From Mantis religiosa (lineage: Eukaryota; Arthropoda; Insecta; Mantodea; Mantidae), in NCBI GenBank assembly GCA_030765055.1, contig CM060953.1, forward strand, positions 177,927,209 through 177,991,208: a stretch of 64,000 nt of DNA. Direction: 5' to 3'. The position numbers and the translations under genes are program-made. The notes under the pieces were generated by a model. It was given only the letters and a program-made list of their open reading frames with translations. It did not search any database and was not told the origin of the DNA. Below, in pieces: positions 45,902 to 57,545 of the stretch (positions within the stretch are counted from its first letter, which is position 1; each line of letters opens with the position of its first letter).

Positions 45902-46544
45902 CAATCCTCCGAAGTATGACGGCGCGTCAAAATTTTAAGTCTTCCGCCGCCAGTTCGACACAGTGGCCAGGCACAACAGATGGTCACCGGAGGAGGAGGC
46001 CACACAGTTAATAGCCAGCCTCTAGGGACGAGCCGCGGAAGTCCTAAACGCGGTGCAGACAACGGCGGCGCCCAAGGACATCTGGGAGGCCCTGGAGAAT
46101 CGTTTCGGGAACCACCGCTTAGGCGCAGCATACCGCAGCCAGCTAAAGGCACGGTCAGAGCAGCCGGGCGAGAGGCTGCAGGAGTTCGCCATAGCGATTG
46201 AGCAGCTGGCTAGCAAGGCCTTGGTTGACCTACCACTGGAGTCCGTATCCCGGGAAGCCGCCTACAACTTTGTCGGCGGGGTACGTGACACGGAGATTCG
46301 TCAGTGTCTAATGCTCGGCGATTATAAAACCATCCACGAGGCGCTAACGGCAGCATTAAGGATGGATGCGGCCAAGGTAACAGCTATCCCGCCGTCGAGA
46401 ACGAGGAGTGTGCGATACGCCGCAGACAAAAGACCAGCCAAGGGACGCCGGCGAACACCTAGTACCTGTGTTGGGGGTGTGGACAGCCCGGGCACCTGCA
46501 GAGAGACTGCCCACACCAGGAAGAGAAGCCGGAAGTTCGAGTAA
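45902..46544 (+). pseudogene. Gypsy gag, broken
   Basis: The main frame (46,053 on) reads WEALENRFGNHRLGAAYRSQ, then LQEFAIAIEQLA, the capsid-like part. Two stops lie upstream (near 45,940 and 46,022). A CCHC zinc knuckle, CWGCGQPGHLQRDC, is coded at about 46,468-46,510, but in a different frame from the capsid part. This is a frameshifted nucleocapsid. Confidence 0.75.
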
Positions 46545-46651
46545 GGCCCGGCGTGGAAGGGGGCACGTCGGCGCCATCACCACCATCCCCTCGAGTGACA
46601 CTGCGCGCCGTCAGCCGGCGGATGGATGACAGCCTCATCCTGGACGGTTAG

Positions 46652-47200
46652 GTGAGAGGGAAGCCGTGCCGCGTGCTGGTGGACACTGGGGCAGCCGTGA
46701 CCATCATCAGACCTGACGTGGCGAATGGTTTGCCGACGAGGAAGCCGAGCCGACCATACCAGCTTGTCACGGCATCGGGCGACACCTTGCCTGTGGAGAA
46801 GGAGGCCCTGCTGGAGCTGACTTTGGGACGGAGTGCCGTGCGTCTGTGGGTGTTCGTCGCGAAGGTGGCTGAGGAGGTGATTCTGGGACTGGATGCCCTC
46901 AGGAGCCATGAGGCGACGGTCGACGTCGGCAAGAAGGTCCTGCGGCTCAACGGAGAAGAGGTTATACTCCGTCAACCAGAGGAGTGCCTTGGAATTTGCA
47001 GGGTCGTCTTGGACGAAGGCGTGGTTGTCCCCGCGAGGAGCGAGGTGGTGGTGACGGCGCGACTGGAAGGCCAGGGAACCAGGAACATGATGCTGGACCC
47101 GAAGACGCCTGTTCACGTACTATGTGTAGCCAGGCTGCCGTGCCGAGGGGAGAGGCCAGTGAGACTGCTAAATCCAACGGACACCGATCACGACGTCTAG
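46652..47200 (+). pseudogene. Gypsy aspartic protease and linker
   Basis: VLVDTGAAVTIIRP carries the DTGA active site. FVAKVAEEVILGLDALRSH is the typical flap/C-terminal ILGxD segment. The frame stops at 47,200 and a different frame resumes from 47,213 for reverse transcriptase. The start GTG (46,652) is not a real start; the domain is cut from a polyprotein. Confidence 0.75.
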
Positions 47201-47212
47201 ACCGGGACGGAG

Positions 47213-48796
47213 TTGGGAACGTGCGAGCCCGTGGTAAGCGTAACAGCAATCGCCAAGACGCAGGAGCCGGTGCCGACGCAAAACCTGGGGCCCCGGCTAG
47301 AAGGCTTGCTGGAGAGGGCGGCCGACCACCTTACAGCAGAGCAACTGGAGAAATTTCGACTACTGCTAAGACGATACCAGCGCGTCTTCAGCTGCGGTGA
47401 TAGTGACTACGGCCGCACGGACAAAGTGCTTCACCGCATCGACACCGGAGACGCCCGGCCTATTCGGCAACTACATAGACGCGTTCCGCTGGCGAAGGAA
47501 GGGGCGGTACGAGACATGCTAGAGGGCATGAGATCCAGGGGAGTGATTGAAGAGTCTGACAGCCCTTGGTGTTTCCCTGTAGTCTTGGTGACGAAGAAGA
47601 ACGGCGAGCTGCGCTTCTGCATAGACTACAGAAAGCTGAACGCTGTCACCCGGAAGGACTGTTTTCCCTTACCCCGGATTGACGACACGCTGGACACGCT
47701 AGCTGGTGCACAGTGGTTCTCGGCCCTGAACCTGAAGTCGGACTACTGGCAGGTAGCTCTAGACCCGAGAGACAAGGAGAAGACCGCAATCTCGACGGGC
47801 CAAGTGCTCTGCCAGTTCACGGTTATGCCCTTTGGCCTCTGCAACGCACCACCTTCCAACGTCTAATGGAGTCAGTGATGAGAGGACTGACATTACGCAT
47901 GCCTGCTACACTTGGAGCACATCATCTTCGTCGGCAAGACGTTCGAAGACCATCTGGAAAACCTGAGCAAGGTCCTACAGAGACTGCAGGCGACCAACCT
48001 GAAACTGAACGCGAAGAAGTGCCGGCTGTTCCGCAAGGAAGTGAACTACTTGGGCCACATAGTCTCAGCAACCGGAGTGGCCACAGACCCGGAGAAAACA
48101 GAGGCTGTGAGAGATTGGCCTCGCCCAAAGGATAAGAAAGAGTTGCGCAGTTTCCTGGGGCTGTTCAATTATTACTGCTGCTTCATAAAAGGGTTCTCCA
48201 ACATCGCAAAACCCCTCACCCGCTTGAAAGAGGAACACCGGCCTTATGTGTGGACGGAGGACGCCGAAAGCGCTTTCCAGCACCTAAAGGAGACCCTGTG
48301 CAGTGCTACAATTTTCAGTTTCCCACAAGCGGGTGGCGCCTTCATTGTGGACACCGACGCTAGCGACCATTGCATTGGAGGTGTCCTACCGCAGATCCAG
48401 GACGGCCATGTGCGGGTGATAGCCTACTACTGCAAGATGCTATCCAAGGCAGAGAAGAACTACTGCGTCACCCGACGAGAGCTCCTGGCGGTGGTAAAGA
48501 CCTTGGAGCACTTCCACAAGTACCTGTACGGTCAGCCATTTCACCTGAGGACTGACCACTCCACCCTAACCTGGCTATTAAGCTTTAAGAACCTGGAAGG
48601 CAAGACAGCACGTTGGGTTCAGAGGCTGCAGGAGTACGACTTCACCTCGGAACATTGCAGAGGGAAGAGCCACGGTAACGCGGACGCTATGTCCCGAAGA
48701 CCCTGTCCAGAAGAGTGCGGCCAATGCACAAGGGTGGAGGAGAAGGATCGTGCCGCAGCAGTTCAAGTAGTCACGGCAGTGCCTGCGGCTGGCTGA
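47213..48796 (+). pseudogene. Gypsy reverse transcriptase and RNase H, catalytically dead
   Basis: RFCIDYRKLNAVTRKD and PFGLCNAP are family hallmarks. The first catalytic Asp, normally in a FSxLDL context, is Asn here (FSALNLKSDYWQ). The expected YxDD box is changed to a sequence reading LEHIIFVGKTF at about 47,906-47,940, with a frameshift just before. RNase H follows: TDASDHCIGGVL, REL, RTDHSTLTWL, and HGNADAMSRR. It is well preserved. Confidence 0.85.
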
Positions 48797-48804
48797 GATA
48801 GCTC

Positions 48805-50104
48805 GTGCCAGAGGAGGGAGCTGCTGTCGGACGCAGACTTGGGGCCACTCTTGAGGGAAGTGCAGGCAGGGACGAGACCAACCTGGGCGGACATCGCACC
48901 AAGGAGCGCCACCTACAAGACTTACTGGGTCAATGGGACTCGTTGAAGACCAGAGAGGGTGTGCTGTTCCGGATATGGGAATCACCCGATGGGAAGACGC
49001 AGAGAGAACAGTTGGTACTTCCCCGGAGTAAGGTCCCGGAAGTCTTGGAAGAAGTGCATGCCGGAACTTCAGGACACCTGGGAGCGAACCGGACGATAGA
49101 CAAACTACGACAGCGCTACTACTGGCTGAATCTCCGAGCAGACGCTAAGAGATGGTGCCGTCAGTGTCACGTGTGCGCAGCGAGTCGCGGCCCCCAGACT
49201 AGGAACCGGGGTCGCATGCAACAGTACAACGTAGGAAATCCATTCGAACGGAGTCGCCGTTGACATTGCTGGACCGTTCCCAATATCCGACCGAGGCAAC
49301 AACTATCTAATGGTGGTCGTGGACAACTTCACCAAGTGGCCGGAGGTGTATGCCATTCCGAACCAAGAGGCAAGGACAATCACAGACTGGCTCGTGGAGC
49401 AAGTGTTTTGCCGATTTGGGGTACCATTAGAGCCGCACAGTGATCAATGCACCAATTTTTAGTCCAGCGTGATGAAGGAGGCACTTGAGAGACTTGGGGT
49501 TAACAAGAACCGCCCAACACCTCTACATCCCCAGTCGGATGGCATGGTCGAGAGGTACATCAAGACCTTAGAGCAACACTTGAGGAAGATCGTGGCCAAC
49601 AATCAGCGAGACTGGGACGTCAAGGTGCCACTGTTCTTGCTGGCCTACCGCTCATCAACACACGACACCACGGGTACCACGCCAGCCAGCTGAATGTTCG
49701 GCCGAGAGTTACGCCTCCCCTGTGACCTGGCTTTTGATAGCCCTCCGGGGGTGAAACAGCCAGCGACCGAGTATCTGGAGAACCTGGTGGACCACCTCTA
49801 CGACATGCACGAGATAGCTCGCCAGAACATCCAGAAGGCGAGCCACCGCATGAAAACCCGATACGACAGGCAAGCCAACAGCCAAGGGTTCCAGTAAGGT
49901 GACCTGGTCTGGTTGTACCGCCCGATCCGGACCAAGGGACGCTGCCCCAAGCTTCAGCAGCCATGGCAAGGACCGTACCGTTTGGTGAAGAGGATTAACG
50001 ACGTGGTCTACCGCATCCAGAAGGTGCCCCGAGGAACAATGTTGGTGGTACAACTAGATCGCCTGGCCCGCTACGATGGCGCTGTTCGGGACGACCAGCC
50101 TTGA
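48805..50104 (+). pseudogene. Gypsy integrase, broken
   Basis: The HHCC-type zinc domain (GHLGANRTIDKLRQRYYW, then CHVC) is present. The catalytic core is interrupted by a frameshift near 49,255 and a stop in the second Asp region (49,461). The last acidic region follows PLHPQSDGMVERYIKTLE at about 49,520-49,570. The C-terminal GPYRLVKRINDVVYRIQKVP belongs to the usual Gypsy integrase tail. A TAA breaks it near 49,896. Confidence 0.8.
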
Positions 50105-50149
50105 GGAGGGAGCAGTGTTACCCAAGCGGCGGACTCACGATGTAAATAA

Positions 50150-51160
50150 AAGTGGCAATGATAATGGAGATTTCAGGGGCTTGCCTAAGAGAGGAGCTGC
50201 TAAAAGTTGTGGTCGATGGTGTTGAAGATCGGAAAGAATTTATAATCGGAAGTGTCTGGGCTGAGGGGAGGGCACCTTGGCCTCAGGTATCTATAGATTG
50301 CTTATGCCGGGAAAACGGGAATGTTATCCCGGGCTCCAGAAATTCGGTCCAAAAAACAAAATAGGCTAGGGTAAAAGGCTTAGGCTTTTTTTTTTTTTTT
50401 TTTTTATATATACCTGGTGCCGGTACAATGGACCCGGCTTACAGGCTCTACATTTGCATTATATTACATTTTTCAATTTTTGTTGGTTTTGACGTCATGG
50501 CTTTACATAAAGCCTATACAGCGTCCCTTTATGGGCGCACCGAGAACAGCTTTCATTACCACTTTAAATAATAAGTACTTTTTATCAGGAGCATCATTCA
50601 TAAACTTTGTTACATCCTCCATCGAAAATACTTTTGATCTCTTCGTACGATGTCCAACACTTTTCCTTTTGAACAAGCACACTAACAGTGAAACTTTCAA
50701 TATCACAAACTTCCTGGACTCTTTATTTTACAACTTCTTAGTACAAAATACGCCAATATGTTCCTATGAATATTTACACTATGAATAATTTACCAACACA
50801 TAGTTCTGTATAGATTTTGTTAACATTAATTGATGACATCCAGCTTGCCACACCTCTTCTATTTCATCATCACTGCATCTATCGCCTAAAAATTTCTCCA
50901 TAATCAGAAATAAACGCTCAGTCAAATTCGTTTTATACGTTTAACAAAAATAATATAGCGGTATCACTAACATATACTATTCGTCGGTACAAACACATAC
51001 AGGCAATAAGAAAATATTTTGCTTTGGATCTTAATCAAAGGGTGTGAGAGAGAACGCATCTTAGGGTTAATTATAAATATAATTATTCCAGGAAACAGCG
51101 CAAGCGCTTTCCCAGAATCCAAAAATTCCAATATGGAAAATTACCAGGTTTGGAAGGTAC
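50150..51160. repeat. Tyrosine recombinase composite, inverse partner of 21.8-22.8 kb
   Basis: 50,156-50,265 (plus) codes IMEISGACLREELLK and VEDRKEFII with the catalytic Arg region, then the end palindrome 50,307-50,332. 50,500-50,950 (minus) is the N-terminal recombinase part. The 5' palindrome lies at 51,087-51,116. A T-run of about 23 bases (50,382-50,404) is expanded relative to the partner copy. All coding parts are broken. Confidence 0.65.
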
Positions 51161-51879
51161 TTTTTTTTCGAGTGGAGGAAAAATGCATTTACGCACTAGC
51201 CCCGGGATCGGAGTGTGGGACTCCTCTGACGGAGAGAGATCCGTCAGCCCTACCCACTAAAAAACCTCCACCGGTGAGAATTCGGGAGAGGAAGTGCAGC
51301 AGTACCGCTATTGCACCTGCGGATTCTGGGAGAGGATATTACGGCCGGGCAAAGCCTAGGCCGGGTGAGGATGGCGCCAGGACACAAGCATGACCAAGGT
51401 CCTACTTGCGACCTTGGAAATTCAGATGTGGAATTGGTTTATGTAGTATTGTTGTGCCTCGGGACGGAGGCATCGTCTTACAAGATATCTGTGAGGTCCT
51501 GAAACATAAGGACGGTGTCATTAATTGTTAGTGCTTAAGAATAAGTTTAAGATATCAGGCCAGGAGCGGCGCTGAGTCTGGCGTCAATTTGTTAGGTATT
51601 GGTTTACATGCATTCAATGTGAAAATGGATATATTTAATGTAACTTAACTAAATAACAACCAAATATTTTGGACATATGCTCAGGATTGAGTATGGTCCA
51701 CGTCATGTGTGCTAATCTTGCTAGATTATTGTTTTGTTTATACATCTACAATTGAGTAGTCTTCTCATGTCCACGTGGTATGCTTTGGTCATTTTCACTG
51801 GTCCCCAGAACGACCCTTAGCAGGGACTTCCAGGGCCACTGGTCTGTCAGTAGTGTTTTTGCTAAGCCATGGCTTCTGA

Positions 51880-54651
51880 TTAAGGTGGTACTAAGTTGTT
51901 TAGGTAATCTTGAATGTTTATTTCTGGTTCCCCCAGGCCAAGAGTTCTGTCAAATAATGAGAGCGGTCTTTTGTGTATGTCGTGTTGTGTACCGTATGCG
52001 CCTAAGTCGCGAATTAGAGGGTTTTTGTTTTTTGCCTTTCTGTCATATAAGTTATAACTGAGTAGTTTAATAAATTGTTCGATCGAGTGGAGCTTCAGTT
52101 CTTCGTCCAGCCAATAAGCTGGAGCTACTATAGGAACCTTTGCAATAATTCGTATTATTCTGCTTTGCAGTGTCTGCAGTCTGTTTATATGCGTTTTCGC
52201 AGCGTATCCCCAGACAGGGGCTGCGTACGTCAATATTGGCCTGATTAGTGTCTTGTATAGCGTAAGACCCATATTGAGTTGCAGTTGGTTATTTAAATTA
52301 ATCAAAGGGTAGAGTCTGTTCAATTGTCCATTTGCTTTGGCCCTGATATTTTGAATGTGTTTTTTCCATGTGAGACCTTGATCCATGGTGACCCCTAGGT
52401 AGGTAATTTGGTCTTTCCATTCGATTCTTTCGCCATGATACACGAGAGGTGGCTGTCTGTGCCTGGGATGTCGATGTTGGATTCTTTTTGTGAAAATAAT
52501 TGATTGGCACTTTCTGGAGTTTACTGTTATTCTCCATTTTCGAAACCATGGTTCAAGATCATTCAGGGTATTATGTAGCCGCAGGTGTATTATCCGCGGT
52601 TGAGTGGACTGAGTTACCAGTGCCGTGTCGTCGGCGTATATGTATTTTTCAGTGCGAGTGAGTTCTGGCATATCGTTAACGTACAAATTAAAGAGGGTTG
52701 GTCCTAGCAAACTTCCTTGTGGGACTCCTGCCTTAATAGGCTTTAGAGAGGAGGAAGCATCCTCCACAGTTACTCGGAACCGACGCTCGCTTATATAATC
52801 TTTAATGAGGGCAAGTGTCGAATCAGAGAAATTGTATGATTTGAGCTTGTAAAGTAGGCCCGCATGCCATACTTTATCAAAGGCGCGTTCAATATCTAAG
52901 AAGATGGCGCCAGTCGATTTGTTAGTATTGTAGCCTTTAGATATGGCTTCCGTAAGGCGTAGAAGCTGCTGTGTTGTAGAATGGTGGGATCTGAAGCCAA
53001 ATTGTTCAGAAATGAGAATATTGTGTTTTATAATATGGGAATTTATTCTCTTTAGAATTATTTTCTCCAGCACTTTACCAAAGGCGTTCAGTAGGCTAAT
53101 TGGCCTATAGCTGGAGGCGTGAGATAAGATTTTATGTGGTTTTGCAATCATTACTATGTTTGCTACCTTCCATTGTGGTGGGAACCTGCCGCTGTCTAGA
53201 GCATAATTGAAGATCTTTGCTAGAAGCTGCAAAGCTCTACGTGGGAGATTTTTTAAAACGATGTTGGGTATTTTATCGGGCCCCGGGGCCTTTCTGTTTT
53301 TCAGGTGCATGATAATCCAGCCGATTTCTCCCGGATTAGTCTTTCGCATTTTGTTGTGTGTGATAGTGTAGTCTGTGTCGTGTATTTCCTGCTCTATGCT
53401 TTGAATCTCCTGCAGATTCACTGGACCCTCAGCTGGGTTTGGTGTGAAGACCTTCTCAAGTGTGGCAGCAAATACCTCAGCTTTGGCCTGGGGAGTTTCT
53501 GCAACAGTGTTGTCATGTATGAGTGGTGGTATGTTTGTTTTAGCTCTGGTTAGGCACTTAGCTATACGCCAAACAGAGTTAGAGTTCGGATTTAAGCTCG
53601 CGAGAGTTTGATTCCACTGGTTTGATACAAATTCCCTAGTTCGGGCCATTACGGCCTCTCTGGCATCAAGGTAGTCTTGTTTATGTAAAGGATTTCGCGT
53701 TCGTTGCCATTTACGTCTTAGTCTGTTCCTATTCTGATGTAAGATTTTTATGTCTAACGGATATTGGGCGTTTACTGATGGTGTAAATTTTTGTGGGACA
53801 CACGTTGTGGTTGCTACCTTAATTGCCAATTCGAGTTTGGATACAGCTTCGTCGTGTTGCTGTGGTGAAATAATTTCGTTTTCCGGTAAGTATCTTTCTA
53901 AAATGTTATTGAAGTCTTCCCAATTGACTAAATTATAATTCAGTTTTGGGATTTCTTTCTTAAACTTCAAGGGAAGTGTGACCTCAAGGAGTACTGGCAA
54001 GTGATCAGATGTCAGTTCTTGCAGTACTGTGCATTCGATGTTAAAGGGTATATTGTTTAATATGGCTAAGTCTAATACGTCTGGGGCGTGATTGTTAACA
54101 TGAGGTATGTGGGTGGGCTCATCGGGCCCCACAATAAGAAAGTTAGTGTTGTTGATATAATTTAGTAGTTTAGTCCCTTGAGGATTGGGGTTTGTACTGT
54201 GCCACAAATAGTGCTTACAGTTGTAGTCCCCTGCCGCTATTACTCTTGGTCCTAGCTGCATAATTTTTTGGACATCTTCGGTGTCGATGTCACCTGGTGG
54301 GTTGTATATAGCTACTAATATGATCTCTGTACTGAAGGTGCTAATCTTTACTGCAGTCGCTTCTAGGCGGTTTAATGGGGGTATATGTACTTGATAGTGA
54401 CTGATGCTAGTTTGTATTGCTATTGCTGTCCCCCCTCCCCTACGATTACGATCGGTTCTGAAAATAGCATAGTTTGGTATTGAGAATTTATCTACGTCCC
54501 CTAAATGGGTTTCGTTTAATAGGGCTACTTGTATTGAGTTGGCGTGAAGAAAGTCTGTTAAATCTTTGCGTTTACGGCGTATTCCCTGGCAGTTCCAGTG
54601 TATTGTTCGTAATGTGTCTGTTTCAGCCATGGCTGTAGCTGTGTAGGTCAT
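51880..54651 (-). CDS. LINE ORF2: endonuclease and reverse transcriptase
   Basis: This 923-residue open frame has an apurinic-type endonuclease (about 15-225) with NETH (Glu48), GDYN (Asp141) and SDHLP (Asp215-His216), which nicks the target DNA. Reverse transcriptase (about 450-720) follows, with FLDIERAFD (Asp near 586), GVPQGSLLGP (643-652) and YADDTAL (672-678), which copies the RNA at the nick. No RNase H domain is seen. The start ATG overlaps the end of ORF1 by 28 bases in another frame, so reinitiation or shunting is likely used. All catalytic residues are in place, so the protein may be active; ORF1 damage limits the element itself. Confidence 0.9.
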   Translation of the reverse strand: MTYTATAMAETDTLRTIHWNCQGIRRKRKDLTDFLHANSIQVALLNETHLGDVDKFSIPNYAIFRTDRNRRGGGTAIAIQTSISHYQVHIPPLNRLEATAVKISTFSTEIILVAIYNPPGDIDTEDVQKIMQLGPRVIAAGDYNCKHYLWHSTNPNPQGTKLLNYINNTNFLIVGPDEPTHIPHVNNHAPDVLDLAILNNIPFNIECTVLQELTSDHLPVLLEVTLPLKFKKEIPKLNYNLVNWEDFNNILERYLPENEIISPQQHDEAVSKLELAIKVATTTCVPQKFTPSVNAQYPLDIKILHQNRNRLRRKWQRTRNPLHKQDYLDAREAVMARTREFVSNQWNQTLASLNPNSNSVWRIAKCLTRAKTNIPPLIHDNTVAETPQAKAEVFAATLEKVFTPNPAEGPVNLQEIQSIEQEIHDTDYTITHNKMRKTNPGEIGWIIMHLKNRKAPGPDKIPNIVLKNLPRRALQLLAKIFNYALDSGRFPPQWKVANIVMIAKPHKILSHASSYRPISLLNAFGKVLEKIILKRINSHIIKHNILISEQFGFRSHHSTTQQLLRLTEAISKGYNTNKSTGAIFLDIERAFDKVWHAGLLYKLKSYNFSDSTLALIKDYISERRFRVTVEDASSSLKPIKAGVPQGSLLGPTLFNLYVNDMPELTRTEKYIYADDTALVTQSTQPRIIHLRLHNTLNDLEPWFRKWRITVNSRKCQSIIFTKRIQHRHPRHRQPPLVYHGERIEWKDQITYLGVTMDQGLTWKKHIQNIRAKANGQLNRLYPLINLNNQLQLNMGLTLYKTLIRPILTYAAPVWGYAAKTHINRLQTLQSRIIRIIAKVPIVAPAYWLDEELKLHSIEQFIKLLSYNLYDRKAKNKNPLIRDLGAYGTQHDIHKRPLSLFDRTLGLGEPEINIQDYLNNLVPP

Positions 54652-56067
54652 TCAGAAGTTCAAGTAGCCAGTGTAGTGTGAGTGTGGTGTCTGTACCCTG
54701 TTCTAAACAAGCCCCGAACATTGCTAGGTGTTCCTCAACATAATTCTTGGGAACGGAGTCTCTGGGCAGACCCAGGACGTTCAGCAGTTTTGCCAATGCT
54801 GCTTCATTGCCTTTATGTCCCTTACCGCGGAGGGGGAGCGACTTTGTGGCAGGAGGGTGAAGCCCTCTGGCCCTGTTCTGTTGGACTTTGTGTGTGTGTG
54901 TGCTTGGAGGATTGGGGCGTCGCTCATGACCTGCTGGGCCCTCCTCGGTGGCAGGCCGGGGAGCCACAGCTGCAGGGGGCTCGGCTAACGGGGCTGGTCG
55001 CTGTCGACCTCTAGTATCCCTAATGAGCCACCCTGCGTTTTCCGTCCTAGCGGCAGCCTTAGCATACGTTTTAGGTGGCAACGAGGGGGGTCCCTGTGGC
55101 TGCGCGCGGACTTGAGGCATACTTTTAGTGCACTCTGCGCGATATACAGTGCAACCGCGCCAAGTTGCACCGTGGCCCTTCTGGCCGCACAACACGCAGA
55201 GCCGTTCCGCGGGCGGAACGGAGCACGTACCTGATGGGTGTGGTCCTGTGCATTTGGCGCATACCCAGGATGGGGACCTACATTCACTTTGCAGGTGCCA
55301 TAGTCTCTGGCATTTTCTGCATTGTTTAGGTTCGGGGTCTGATCGGTACCTTTCTACCCTGATTCGAAAATGTCCTAGGTGTGTGAGTCCTAAAATTTTG
55401 GTTTCAGTGTCGGGGGTCCCTGCCACCTCTATGAGGAACATCGGCAGGGGGTGCGCTGCCAATTACGTTTCCTCATTTGGACAGCTCTCAGCGCCTCTAT
55501 CCCTAAGACGGCCAGGTCTTCCTTAATCTCGTCACTGGTGATTTCGGCGTACAATGCTTTGAGTACGAATCTAGCTGTCCTATCTTGGGGGTGAGGCAAC
55601 AGGTAGAAATGTACGCCGGCTTGCTTGAGGTATTCTACGAAACTTCCGTAGTCACTCAAGCATTGCAATTTAACCATAAAATCACCACTGTTCCTAGCTA
55701 TGGATACTGTGTATGTGTGTACTGGTTTGAGGCAGTCGAAGTCTCGTGTAATCTTTCTTATGTGTGTTGCCTGGCCTTTGTTGATCATGACCGGCGCCAG
55801 GTCAGATCTTTTAGTGTTAAGTGTATCTGTGGGTTCAATGTGTGGTGTGTCTGCGTTTGGTTTGTTGTCCTTAGAGGTGCTGGCAACTGGAGAGGATGAG
55901 GTGGTTGCCACCGGTGAGGTGGGAATGGTTGGTGCGGTTTCTTTGGTGTTTGAAGTGTTTGGAGTGTCCACAGGAGCAGGTGTATTCGGTTTTTTTGTGG
56001 ATTTGCCACGTAGCGTCCTGGTGGTAGTCTTTGGTGAAGTCGTGGGTGTTTTGGAGTTCCCTGCCAT
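54623..56067 (-). pseudogene. LINE ORF1 (gag-like), one frameshift
   Basis: The N-terminal part (56,067 to about 55,460) is Pro/Thr/Ser-rich and then has an RNA-binding-like segment (FVLKALYAEITSDEIKEDL, IEALRAVQMRKR). Near 55,460 the frame changes by -1 and continues PLPMFLIEVAG to 54,623. The second part carries zinc knuckles: CRKCQRLWHLQSEC, CAKCTGPHPSGTC and CVLCGQKGHGATWRGC. ORF1 proteins of this clade package LINE RNA. No slippery heptamer is visible at the change, so a one-base indel is the likeliest cause. Confidence 0.8.
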
Positions 56068-56455
56068 GTTGTTAATGAGTGAGTATGCTGTGTGTATTTG
56101 TGTGTGCGTGTGCGTGAGTATGGGGCTTAAGCCTAATAGAGTAAGAGGAAAAGAAGAGAGGAAGAGAGAAAGAGCTGTTAGCGAGCGCTAAAAAGCCCGG
56201 AAAAACAGAGGGTCGAACCCGCAGGCGCTTAAGCGAGTCTTGCGACTGCTTGCTATGACCGTGTTTTCCTATTCGTCTAATCAACTAAGCGCTATACTCA
56301 GAGAGCAAGCGAAAGGCTTTGGTTTACACCACGGCAATGCCGAGCCGCTCCAACGATGGCTGCTTCTTTGCAGCGGACCGCTTCTTCTTGCTTCTGAGAC
56401 TGCTCTGGTAGCTGGTAGATGTGTCCACGTCGAAGTCTCCGCCGCAACTGAAAAG

Positions 56456-57309
56456 GGAAGGTACACAAGAGCGTACTGTTCTTAAAGCACTAAATGTACA
56501 CTTTTGTTGCAGTGGTGAAAACTTCCCTACGTGCAGAAAATGTAAAAACCTTCTTAAAAGTAATACCACTTCCTTTATAACTTCGGTAACATGATGCCCT
56601 TGAGAAAACACAACTACCTGGCAACTATTAAAGGATACCTCATCCGAAATCGAATTACATTTCCAATACTGTATTATATTTCCTGTGCTGCCATCTCTGT
56701 ATTTCGTCTCCAAGTTCAAGAGAAGGGAGACACTGCCATCTGTAAGAACTAGCACCAGAATATGTTCTATACGGGAAATCTAAAAACTACGTTAATCTGA
56801 AAAAGGTTAATATTCTGTATTTATTATCGGTTAATTTTGGAAGTGGTAAAAGTCGTTATTTTCAAATAGCATTGCATTCGTTCCGATTAAAGTGTAATGC
56901 TAACCTCCAACTAATTACTACAAACGCCTTAGACACACGAAACTCAATCTGTTCGACAATCTGAAAGAAAATTGCTATTGAATTACTCGATACTCGTAAA
57001 CACCTCGATTATTCCTTAGTTTACATTCGGTGTGGTTATAGTTGCAGCGCTAAATTGTTAAATATCTTCCTTACGGTGTATACAAACGATAAGAATGGTA
57101 GAATATAAAGTGCTGCCATCAAGTGTACAACTTCTAAAACAATGATACCACAGTTTTATTTGCCAGTAATTCCAAACCATTATCAATATACAGTTAATGC
57201 TGATGTCTGACGAGAGATTTTTAAACTATTAAGCGCTGCATGTGAATGTAGTCAATTTGTCCGTGGGGGAATACACTTACCGGTTATCACGTAACTATGA
57301 CTTTGAAGG
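56456..57309 (-). repeat. Remainder of the LINE-split 370-bp repeat and shared flank
   Basis: 56,456-56,785 completes the repeat interrupted at 51,160. 56,790-57,309 is the shared flank (matches 45,180-45,700). No gene. Confidence 0.7.
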
Positions 57310-57545
57310 AATATGCAAATTTATTAAATGGGGAGGTGAGTGAATTAAGAACGAAACATTGCTTAACTCATCGTAGGGTTCCGTAACGTCACTGCCCAGC
57401 ACGGTTTACAGTAACAGTAGAAAGTAATTGTTCTTTCCATTTGCCCTGTGTAGCACTAGGTTAAAAAGGTTATCAATGGCATAGCCGGGATTTGAACAAC
57501 GGATCCCGCACTCTACGTCTGGTTGCTTTAACCATTCAGCTTGGA
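57310..57545 (-). repeat. SINE family 3 copy
   Basis: Minus-strand inverse of 20,733-20,960. GCCGGGATTTGAACAACGGA marks the B box and CATTCAGCTTGGAAG the head end. Confidence 0.7.

Larger units (their letters stand above)
45850..50141 (+). mobile_element. Ty3/Gypsy retrotransposon copy 2, lacking LTRs
   Basis: GC-rich block with gag, protease, reverse transcriptase, RNase H and integrase in the standard order. A polypurine tract and the first 26 bases of the 3' LTR (TGTTACCCAAGCGG at 50,116) are present, then unrelated sequence. No 5' LTR is seen. The base composition differs sharply from the AT-rich surroundings. Confidence 0.9.
51161..56455 (-). mobile_element. Full-length Jockey-like LINE with 9-bp target duplication
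   Basis: The element is bounded by GGAAGGTAC at 51,152-51,160 and 56,456-56,464. On the minus strand it has a 5' UTR (56,455-56,068), ORF1, ORF2, a 3' UTR of about 720 bases and a terminal run of eight A (T at 51,161-51,168). The insertion splits a repeat that is continuous at 21,795-21,805. Exact duplication and an open ORF2 indicate a recent insertion. Confidence 0.9.

Noticed and set aside
55400..55470. Programmed frameshift between the two halves of LINE ORF1
   Set aside because: The overlap is about 34 bases but no slippery heptamer is present. A simple indel explains it better.
55700..56191. 163-codon rightward frame opposite LINE ORF1
   Set aside because: Antisense of ORF1; Val/Gly/Cys-rich low-complexity composition.
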